Positions 49,501-61,500 of a stretch of DNA of 64,000 nt are shown piece by piece; the first letter of the stretch is position 1; each line of letters begins with the position of its first letter. Made by a program: the position numbers and the translations under genes. The notes beneath the pieces were generated by a model. The model saw only the letters and a program-made list of their open reading frames with translations. It was not told where the DNA came from and did not search any database. The stretch is taken from the NCBI RefSeq assembly GCF_037975245.1, contig NC_092580.1:3758501-3822500 (forward strand), written 5' to 3'. This DNA comes from Apostichopus japonicus (taxonomy: Eukaryota; Echinodermata; Holothuroidea; Aspidochirotida; Stichopodidae).

Positions 49501-52500
49501 TCAGGTCGTTCAGAAGGCCCTCAGTGAAGGACTGGTGGATATTGCTACTGAATGGTGTGAAGAGACCATCCACTGGTTAATCAGGTAAACCTTCTTGAAA
49601 ACTAGTAGCAGTAGTTGTACTGGTTAATGGGTTCCCCACAGATAAGATTCTCACAAGAGTTAATAAATCTGTCATATTGTGGTAGGTGAAATGGTTTTAT
49701 GTTCTGTTGTTGTGTTTTGCCAAAGAATACTTCTCATCAAGCTATCATGAAATTTTGTGTAAAAGGAAAGATGTTATTGGCTGGAGTGAGATTCAAACCA
49801 GTGACAAACTTGTTCCCAGTCAGTTTTAACATTTAATTTATTCAAAGATTCAATTAGAGAATTACCTGTAAACTGTTTCCTTGACATTGCAGGAGGAATG
49901 AACAGCTTTCTGCCATCAAGGCCACAATCAACAAGCAAGCAGGAGGGCTGACCTTGGCCGGCGATGACACCAAGAAATACGCTGCCGCTGTGGTGGAATT
50001 TTCAAAGGTAACAAGTTCTATATTACCAAACCCTTTATATCACACCATGTCTTTATTTTGAGGGGGGGGGGGTAACTGTAAACAGTTTTCGATTGCAAAG
50101 TGTCAAGTGATAAAGTATTGACTAATGCTGTCAGACCAACTGGTATCGTGGCATAATTTATTTTGCTTTTTCGTCAAAATAATATTTTTGTTTAATTATC
50201 TGCCAGCAATGTACTGCCTCTGTGGGTTTATATGAGTTTGGTTAAATAGGGTACATCACAGAGAGGTTTCCAGGGTGCCTGATTATTGTCCGATGGATGT
50301 TTAGACTGTTGTTACTTCTATGTAACTTTGATCTCAACTTTTTCTTTCAATAAAGTGTATAATAGATATTTCACAGTAAATGGGATAGTTTCGTTCCATT
50401 TCTTACAACTCCTAGTTAATCTTATGATAGTATATTTGGTTTTTTTGTGGTTTTAAGAGAACACTTTTATACATTTCAGGCAAGTGTGTCTTTCTCTGTT
50501 TCTTAGCAGAATAAACCAGAGCCAACCAAGGCAGCGACTGAAGCCAACAAGCCCAGTCCCAGGAGAAGGAAGAAGAAACTTCAGCTTCTGGTCCATCTCC
50601 GTACCAATCTGAACATGAGCGATGCTGCCCTGGCTGCTCAAGAGGCCAAGGAGATGATGGTAAGATGATAAAGTAGTTGTTTATGTTCAATATAGTCATT
50701 TCATTAATCTTAACTGTGCATGGATGTGGAGTGATGCATACACAAGCACTTAATGTCGTTGCATCATTAAGCCAACAAATGAAAGGATTCATAGCTCTTA
50801 ATTTCTTCTTTTTTTTCTTCTTCTTTTTTTTTCTTTTTTTTTTTCTTCTTTTTTCTTTTCTTCTTTTTTTTTTTTTTTTTTTGGGGGGGGGGGGAAGGAT
50901 TTCCTTGTTATCTTGTTCAATTTCATGTTATAATTTCATTCAAATAGCTTTTATTTCCATTTTCCGTTTTTCTATATTTTCATGAATTAGAGGTTATAAA
51001 CTTCTTAACACTATACAAGGTGTTAGCATCTTTTATAAATTCTCACCAACAATTTCACTTTTACTCAGGCATAGTTACTGTTTTTTAATTGCCTTTTTTT
51101 GGTTCTAACAACATACTCAGGATTACTTCTCTTGTATATTTCAACAGGCATTCGAAAAACTGGAAGTCTTCTTCGGAGAATTTTACCGAACCCAGCGACG
51201 CAAGCAAAGACTGAGGAAGATTTGCTCGGATGAAATGCCATGGAGATCACATGTACGCTACAATCATTTAAATCTAGATTGGAGACAAAAAAACTTATAT
51301 ATGGGCCACAAAAGAGACTCTTTTGCCACTTCATGCAGTGCAATGTATTAATACCAAGCTACACTAAACTTTAAGCAATGACAGCCTGCTAACCCTTAGA
51401 GCAAAAGAGAACATTATTTAAATGGAATTCAAGCTCTAACAAGACTCTCTGTAAAATGCTGATATTTTCCATTAATTACGATATCTGCCATATGATGTCA
51501 CCAATCTTTAGTTAGTCAGTTATATCAATACATGCCTTTATTCCTACTTTCGACACCTTACTTTTATACCTGCAAACATTCCGTCAATCTATAAATTTTA
51601 TATTTTGGGGGGATATCTTTGCAGATGAATGTCCTCCAGGGTCTGTGCCACTTTGCACAATTTTTGGGCAAGATTGAGAAACGAAACAAGCTGCTGGGAC
51701 CTACGGCAGGAGATATATACAGGTGAGAAATCTACTATAAACTTCTCTGGTAATGTTTAGAAAAGTCTACTGATGATGGTGCTGTTCCCCATTTAATTTC
51801 TCCATTGACTTTATTCAATGTCCTTTCCAGCATTGTAGAAAGTATTTTTCAGTTACCTGCTACCAATTGCTGGATAACTGACACGTTGACCATTCGTGAT
51901 AACATTGCTTTTCTGTATTATGGCCATGAGCAATTTGTAAACAATGAGTTTTCAAAGAGTTGGGGAAGAGATTTCAAATTGTTTTACAAATGATGGCAGA
52001 TGAGATATTCTTCCATTGAACCTCAAAGGCATATCATGGTTTGTATTTGCTACAGCATTCGACTTTTTCCACAATTGAAACTTCAATTCATTTACTTCAA
52101 CATACATGTGTGGACCAGCTAACCTCATTTTGGTGACGCATCAACAAACTTGTCCCCAATACTATACACATACCCTTGATATTATATCCTGAGGAAGAAC
52201 GCTTTGGTGGTTTAATATTCCACATCTGTTTTTTCATCTCACTTAGATCTTCTTACCTGGACAATGACTGGTTCACCTTCGACACTGTTGGTACTCTGTT
52301 GGTAGGGTGGGATGGCGGGCCATCTAGGTCCCCTACCCGGCACGGAGATAACGGACACGTCCAGAACGATCCAATCATAGCTCAGTTACAGCAGCTGGAT
52401 GCAGATGAGGTTGGTAAGGCTGTCACCACGGCGATAGAGGTGGCTGCTCTAGCCACAGTCGGTAAGTTAACTCGGAATGGAAGATGTGACCATATGACTA

Positions 52501-55500
52501 ATGTACTTAAAGTCTTTAAATTGCTAACAGGAAACAATATATTCTCTTGGATTTAGCTGCTTCACAGACAGCTGCCCCATAATGTCTTTGAAATCTGAAC
52601 CTGACTAGTTTTACAAAAGGAAATTAAGTCTTGGTAGTATTACATGGACACCTTAACCTTACAGTTAATTCCATAATATGGCACTGTGTCATACAGAATA
52701 GCTGCAGATGAAGTACCTTGAAGGTTTGAAACAGTGTTGGACTGCTATGAACCAACTCTGTGAGACCATAATACTGGCCGGCCTTTGTTTCATCATGTGT
52801 ACAAACATTTTTGTTCAAGAGGGGTCTTGTTTCCTATTGGCAGGTGAGCCAGTTGTACGTGTCCCCCCGCCACCAGACGACAAGGTCTCAGATACATTAC
52901 AGACCTACCATTCCAGTGAAAGTGATAAAGATGCCAAAGGAGGCGGTCCACAGATGCAACCTCCTCACGATATCAGCGGTCTATCATCTCAGGCTACCCT
53001 GGAGAGTCTCTCAAAGAGCTTCAGCTATCTGAAAAAAGCTGTGGTAATTCATCTTTCATTTCTTGTCCCAATGAGCTCAGCATATTTGTCCTTAAAGTGC
53101 CTAATAGTGGTTGTTATTTGAATAGCTTTCAAGTTTACCAGAAGAGAGAAAGATATATGTGATCATTTGTGTCTTCCATAGGCACCTGGTTGCATTTCAT
53201 GTACAAAATTACTTATCTTTGTTGTCCCTTGAGTAGTTGCATTGTTCCAAAGGCATACCCATGAAGTATAACTTCCAGGGGGGTGCAATTATCCATACCT
53301 GTCATTGTCAGTAACAACTTCAGCCCCAATTCTTATATGTAAAGTAGACTAAACCAGATATATCCATCTGCCATATGAGAGTTTTGCAAGCCTAGGCTTA
53401 GAGTTTGTATTTTTATTGAAAACTCAGTATTTCTTATCATCTGTTGTGACATATAACCCAAACATATAACCCAACAAGCACATTTGATTGAGAGAATGAT
53501 TTTACATTGCAGTCAACAAAGTCAAAATGTGAAGGCTTAGCCTCGTTCCTCCATACTTCACACTATCTAGTGTGCCTAGTGGTCTAGCTCAATTAGTTAA
53601 TATGAAACTGGTAGCCTGGCTGAAGTTGCCATGCGATAAGAGTTTTCCCCAGGCTGAGTGAAATGCTTGATGTACGTGATTGGTAAAGGAACAGTAAGGT
53701 ATGTTAGTGGAATATGATAACTCTGGTGAAAAGTACACTAGAAATTTAAAAAAATGAGATTCAACCTGCAGCTTCAATACCATATCGGGTAAACATCTCT
53801 CGGTATGATCCTATCAGAAAAGTTGAACATATGAGGCAATGCAACTGGGTTTTGAAGGATGTCTGTATCAAATCTTGATTTGTTGATTTCCATGATGTTA
53901 GAAATTATGCAAACATGCACACAAAATAAAAAGATAAATGAATTATGTCTAATAAAGAAACATTACGAGAGAAACCAAGTTGAACAACCGGTTATTTAAA
54001 ATTTAATTTTAAGGATATTAAAATTATATTAAACTTGAAAACACTGACTTTCTTTTGGATCCAAAGAAGTTAGATTCTAGTACCGACATGTACTAACTAT
54101 GTACCACTATTAGTCGGTGTCACCATCAACTTAATCCAAAATATCGACCATATTTAATATTTGTAGCTAATTAGCTCTCGTTAACTTATATTTCACGTTT
54201 ACTCGTTCTTTCGTGGCTAGGTCTTGGCTCACCGAGGAGGGCATTGGAACCTTCTTCAGAATGCCTGCAGAGCCATGTGGAATTGTGCTCACACTGCACT
54301 GTTACACTGTTTCTCAGAGGGGTTCAGCAACACCCTGGTCTCTGTCGATGCCCTCCGGGGTATCGTCTGGAAGCCGTTTTACCTGGCTGTGGATTGTCTC
54401 TTGGATATGATGATAAGATTGCAGACTGATAAAGAAAAGGACAAGGTTGGTGTCTTCCAAAAGAGATCATTTTGTAAAGTATTTGAGTATATGTCACCAG
54501 ATTTGTAATAAGTCACTTTATTTCATGGTCGAGTCAAGTCACTAATCATGATTTTCCTGAATAGAGTCCCTGTATATTACCTCTATGGGGAGAAACAATC
54601 ACTAACTTCTTCCAGTCACTTGAGTTTTAAAATTTAGTGATCCAAGTCGTGACCCTTTACAGCACTGTTATATGACACATGTGTTATGTAGCCTAGCATT
54701 ATTATATGTGGTTGGCAAGATTTCATGATAAATGATTAAATATTTTAATATCCCAATTTGCAATAAATTCAATATTGATATGATATGATCCCCTAATTAC
54801 ACAGTCTGCACTGTGGCTTTTGAATGGTATCCCCCTCCCCCCTCCCCCCTCCCCCCTCCCCCCTCCCCCACCCTTTCTTGCAAAGAATGATTAACGCGAG
54901 TAAAGCTACCAACTAAGACTTCAATAACTTAGTATAGTGTAGGACTTTTATTTCTGAGGTCTCTGGTGGAATTATTTCTTTGCTCTTTCAAATTTCATAT
55001 TTTAACCAATGTTTCTACAATGCAGACAAAGAAAGGCCTCTCGAAAGAAGGAGGTCCACGCCAGGCTTGGGTTGGCGACGTTTCCAATGAGAAAGGTGGT
55101 GCTAGCCTCAAATTTGAGCCGCTGTGTGATGATGTGAGCTTCATCGATTCTCGTTGGTCACGTCGGCTTGTGGTGCGCGTCATGGAAATGTTGTATTATG
55201 AACAGCAGTGGGAACGACTGGCAGATGTAGCTATGAAATTCAACATGTTGACAAAGTGAGTGAACCGTCAAATAAATAAGCTAGGAGCAATATGTGTAAT
55301 GAAAATGAGGAAAATCATTAAAAGCAATTCTTGGCATCCATTTCTACTATAATTAAACTAAGTTCCTGCTGTTATGCAAGTACATGACCGCAAAATTTGT
55401 TGTTAGTTTGTTGCATTAACGTTAAAACACTCTCTAACACTGCAAATCAAGTATCAACACTAAGTCTTCAACACTCTTGTAGTAGATGAACCTAGGCATG

Positions 55501-58500
55501 GCCTAATTTGCATATAAATCTCTGGGCTGATGATGTTATTGTCACAGTTTGTCACAGTTTGTGCTGTAGGAATATCTTTCTGTGTAACAATGCACTAATG
55601 TGGTACTTTTTCATTAAATGGCCAGATGAATGGGGGGGGGGGGTTTGTATAGGACCTGTCAGAGACCAAATTTTAAAGGAACTCAGAAAGACATTCAAAA
55701 TAATTAGTAGCAAGATACAAATTTGAAATGGCTGTAGGTGTGCTGTCAATATCAGCTGTCAAGAAAGATGTTCCCTTTCGAAGCTTTCCTGTCTATCATT
55801 GATGTTTTTAAGTTAATCTTCATAGCATGAATTTGGATAATCTTAAGTTGCTGAGAAACATAAACAATAGATCTATAAAAGTTGTTACCTGACACCTTTG
55901 CTAATGATATTTTTCCCCTTTTATCTTCCCTCCCCCCTCCCATCAACCCCCACTTCAACCCCCCATCTGTCCCCCTATCAGTGAGAGATATTCAGAGCAT
56001 CTAAGTCCAGTCTTAGTTCAAGCCCAGAGGAAACTGGTATCAAGGGTACATGCCTACGGTGGCCCACCCCCAGAGCAACCTCACTTCCGCATCTCGGCGA
56101 GAGCCTACGGTGGGGAGTCCATCACTGCGGAGAATTACATGTTCAAACAGCTGAGAGTGGAAGTGAACACTGCCATGTTACCCCCTATAGAGACTGGAGG
56201 AAGAATTGATCCAGAGGGACATAATGTATATGAAGGTAAGAAACATTTCATTAACTTTGTCTATGCCACTGTATCCACTTCATTCATGTATTCACCTCAT
56301 TGACACATTCACCTCATCCACCCCATCCATGTTGTATGCTTCATTTAATCCATCCACTACTACTAAGCAATTCACATCAACTTTTAATTCATCTATTTCA
56401 TGTTACTCCTTCCATGTGTTCACTTTATTTACCTCATTTCACTTCATTCACCTATAAAATACTCCATCCACTTTGTTCACTTCTTCCACTCCATTTGTGT
56501 AGTTCACTTCATCACTTCATATGTACTTTGTGCACTTCATTCTTTCATCTTCTCAATCAATGTCTTTCACTTTATTTACCTCATTATTCACTTAATTACT
56601 TCATCCACTTTATTCATTTGTACTCCATGTCGATCACTTCCTGACTTTGTTCACTACACCCACTTCATTTTCATACATTTATTTGAATATAATGTTTCAA
56701 AATTGTAAGGAAAGTAATATTATATAATGTATGCATGTATATTGATGTTATGCATTATAATGAGAAAGTAAAATAGAATAAACATTGTCTAATTCTGTCG
56801 AACATCTTATTTCATGGATGATAATAAATAATTCTTTGCATGAAATATTGTTCTGTTTTTCAAAGCATAAATTATACTTGAATCACAATTGTTCTTCAAC
56901 ATCCATGTTGTCTTTTTGCTTGTGGTTTTAGGTGCCTCAGATGCATTCAAGTTGGTATCTGTGCCTTTAAATATCAAAGGCAGTCTCTCATCCTTCAGGG
57001 AAGTACTGGACCAATCCAGCTACACCTCTAGAGCCCTACAACACAGCAGGAAACTGTTGATCTTGTACCTGGCCTCTCAGCAAAATGGTGAGATGCAAAT
57101 TTATCCTCTCTCTCCACTCCTTCTGAACCTTTGCCCAAACTCTGCCCCGACTCAACTTGACTTTCATGAACTAGTTTTTAATTTTGTGAAGATCCACAGT
57201 CTTACTTCTGATCCCTGCACACAATTTCCCGCATCACTATGGTTGAGTTAAGTCAACTTGCATGCAGTCGGGTAGAGTGTTGCCAGCTTATGACAAAACC
57301 GTAAGCTAAAAAGATCATGCCACTTCTTTTGTATAAAGTAATATATATGTAAGTATTAGTAGTAGTCAATATTCAAATCATGCTTTTTCATAATGCCTGT
57401 AGCCAGCTTCATGAGTCCAACCGTATAAAAACATGTTCTGTTTCACGTCAGATGTTGGTGTCTTTTGCTTATGGTTAACAGCTGCTTGTGGCAGTCTCGA
57501 TAGTTTCGATGCACTTATTGAACCAAGGGGTCTCTTAAATACAATTCAATATTGTCCTATTGCCTATTTTGTTTACAGCATCTACATCAACTGTTAGCTT
57601 TCAAAGCACTCACAGTCACGTAGGGTTCTCTGAGACGGACGACAACCCTCAGATGCCAACCCCGCCGGACCTGACCAAAGCAGAATTTAGAACCATTCAA
57701 GAAATACAGACACCTGCATTACCAAAATCACAGCTCGGAGTAGTCCTTTCATCTTATGACAAAACAATCGGTAAAGTTTGATTCAATCAATATTTGTACA
57801 GATGTTCAAGATAATTCCTCATACCTTCAAATTAAAAAAAAAGAAGAGGGATAGTTAACCAAAACTTGCGACAGTCACGATACAAACTAATATTGGCCTG
57901 TACTGGCACAAGCGACAAATATACAGCTTGTTTACAGAATGCAGTGCTTTAGTGCTGCAAGTTCAACCACTGCAAGCATACCTTAAGCTTGAAATCTAAG
58001 CTATTCATTTAACCTAATCAAATGAGTGAGAAGAAAAATATCGACAAATGTACTAGGCTGCTGAACAAGAGTTTGAGTTTTCCTCTGCAGTTTATGAGAT
58101 CTTTATAAATAAAGATCTTCAAAGTTTCAAGCAGGATTGTTTTATACTATTGCAGCTAAAAGTGCTTTTCATCTAAACTAATAAAAAAAAACTGGCCTGT
58201 TTTGTTCACAGATTTATAGATGCTAAAATCTTCCATCGGTAGGGTTTAACCTTCTCAAGATTTATAACTCTAGTTTTCATTTTTGTGATGAAGTTTTGGT
58301 GGGCTGAAGTAACAGTATAATTCTTTAGTACCAAAAGATTTACCCACCATCAATGAGGGTGACGACAGACCATTCAAGAGTACTCAAGGAGGCATAGATG
58401 CTATAAGGGTGCTATGAAATGGCTATAAAACTTTATTATTAAAAAGTTATTGATCAGATTGGTTGGTGGTACCTGCCCCCTTAAGCATTTTCAAGATCTG

Positions 58501-61500
58501 CATTTAGATCTATAGAATTTGGAAGCTATTAAATATGTTTCTAATTACCCATGTATTATACGTGGGTGGCTTAATAGTGAAATTGTATTTGCTAATGCAC
58601 CTTGACACACTTATGGTACCTAATGGTACAACTCCCTTTATATGTCATTAAAGGTTTATATTACATTGCTGTACTTGTCTTTTTTGTTACAGAAATTCTG
58701 TTAGGTCGTAAGCAGAACAGTCTGGCTGCTCAAGCTATGCATGAACTGGGCAACATACATTATCACTCTGGCAACATCAGGTGAGTTTTAAATAAAACTG
58801 ATTCTGTGAGCTTCATTCTATACTGACTGCATCTTCTTCAACTCACTGGTTACTCTTAACTTGCAAAGACATGTATAGTGTGCATTTACAGGTTTTACTC
58901 TCTTTGTGTTTTCTTGCTTTGGTAGGGTGGCCTTCAGATGGTGGTCAGAGGCACTAGACCTCATCATGAGCACAGAGGACACCCTTCATACCTGGAGGGA
59001 GCTAGTCAGGGGGAAGAAACAAAATGACATCAGTACGTTCTTCATGAAGAAATGTGGAATATGGGGATGCATTCTGGGAGCTGTCCTTGCTACAAAGATA
59101 GCACAGTAAGTCAACAAATGTAATGGCATTCAAACCAATGAAATATGAGCATCTGGGAAGTTGTGGATCCATTCCATGATCATGCAAAGTGAAGTGGAGG
59201 TTTCATCAGGCAGCCATTAAAAAGGTTTGCTTCTGAAATGTCTTCCAAATGTTAACGGTAACTCCAAAGTGAGCGACATCTGATATTTTCTTGGTATTGT
59301 CAAGCATCAACTACTACTTTTAGTTCATTTCATACACCATTCATCCTTTATCGCTGGTTTTCACTTCAGCCACTTTTTTCCTTTCTCATTTGATAGGTAT
59401 GTCTTGACCTCTGACCTTGGTCTGAGACTAGACAGCTGTTTCCTTGCTGCTTACCTCTTCAAGGCCCTCTTTCGGACCACCCTTCCCCACCCTACTGCAG
59501 ACAGAGACTATGCGCTCTATGACATTGGGGAAGGTTGCGAGGTACAATACCTGGTACCGGGGATGGACCTCCTGTCCGATAAGTTCAGATGTGATGGAAG
59601 AACCCTGGTAGCAGCTCTTCGATGGGTTACAGAGGAACTGTCTAGAGGAAGACATAATCTCATGGTAACTTCTCTTTCTGTTTGCCTCCCTCTCTCCTCC
59701 TATACCCTCCTTACCCATTCAGTCTTCTTCAGATGAAAAAATAACAAATTAAATTCTCTCCATTTGGTCGCCAATAAAACTAAAGTCAGTCAATTTGTTT
59801 CTTCAGTTTCACACGCAGGTGTGATTCAAAAAGAAAAAACAAGAGGGAAGTGTGGGAAAGTTATTCCTCAACAATAAACCCACAACAAACATCTTAATAG
59901 ACTTTTATGTTATTTTATTTGATTTATTTTACAATTATTACTATTATTACGAGATGAACAGTTTGTTTAATACCAACTTTATCTTTCTTCAACATTATTA
60001 CATAAATAGATTATGAGTTATAATTCTCATCATTATATATTTTTTATTTTCTCTTCTGCATTAATCAGGTGCTGCCATTGTTAACCCTGTATCAGTACCT
60101 TACTACATACGTCTGTCGGGATTTACAGAGAGCGGTAGATGGTCGAATACTCAAGGTTAGTATCGCCTTCCTTTGCCGAATTTATTAAAAAGACACATTC
60201 ACGGTAAGATATCGTAACTGATAACAAGTGATCAGTCTGTAGGTACGAGCAAGGCGTCTTTCATCAACCATATTAGACACAGTGCTTACATCTCTCTTAG
60301 GTTTTTGACAATGAGCATGAGTTGGTTAGTTATATTATTCTTATCTATTTCTATATTGTCATATCTTTTGATCTATGTTTAATGGATTTTTGCAGGTTCG
60401 GATATTGACGGACCTAGGTCTGTACAGTGAAGCTTTCACGGTTTTGTCCAGGTTACTGCATGGAGAGAGACTTCCACAGACTGCTGATAACAACTTCAGA
60501 CAAGTGGAGTCCAAAATGGTGAGTGTTTGATGTTATTAAGTTTCGGTGGAGAAGAAATTGGGGTTGTAAAGTGTCTTGCTTTTGTGTAATGATGGGAATA
60601 GAATCTTCCATAAAAACTGTTGTGTATTTAAAGAACCTGGAAGTGATGGATAGAAAAGAGTTCTACAATGAATACTAAACAAGAAAATGATAACATTTTG
60701 CATATAGAGTATTGTGTTTAACTAGTGAAGATAATCTCCAAAGGACATTGAACCTTTTGTTTTAAAGTGTAACATTAAAAATACATCTGACAACATCAGG
60801 CCTAGTAATATGATCCCAGCAAATATTGTGAGAATATTATTTTTAATGAGTATCAAGAAAGGAAGATGAAAGCCTTTATATTATTTTCTTGGCACAAAGT
60901 GATCTCTCTAGAAAGTGTTTGGTCAACTTGAAGTGCAACCATTCATGGATACCAGCAACATTTAAACCAGGGATGAAAAGAACCAATGGCAGTGATAGCA
61001 AATTGTGGTTGACGCCACTAAAGATAACCCTTTACCAACCCCAACGAATGCTGTGACCCCTGAGAATACTCAAGTTGTTGTAGAGGCCCTCATATATCAA
61101 TTTGTTCATTTAACTTCGATATCAAACCATAGGATCCTGTGTTTGGTCATTTCTGTACCCTGCTTCTCTAACTTTCTGAACAATGCCTCTGTACACTTTT
61201 GAAATTGCTGAATTGGAGTCATTGTGAAGGCTGGAATAGTGCCCTTGCATAAGCTGAAAAATATGGTGTGGTGCTGTGCCATATTATTGAACTTCAAGAC
61301 AGTTTGTAAGCTGCCTTAAAAATTTGCCTTGCCTCTCTCTATTATTACTTTGAGCCCTGATTTAAATTGTTGGTTTCAAATAGTGGTTTGGAATGTCTAC
61401 CTACCATGGTCATCCTGTCAGATATTTTTCATACCAAAAACCATATTTTCCTGAAGGTGAGAAACAACACTGATACTAGTTTACCTCTTGTTGTCTCGTT

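Noticed and set aside
56206-56708. Several overlapping open frames rich in Ser, His, Phe and Pro
   Set aside because: They are produced by a CACTTCATT-rich low-complexity intron segment.
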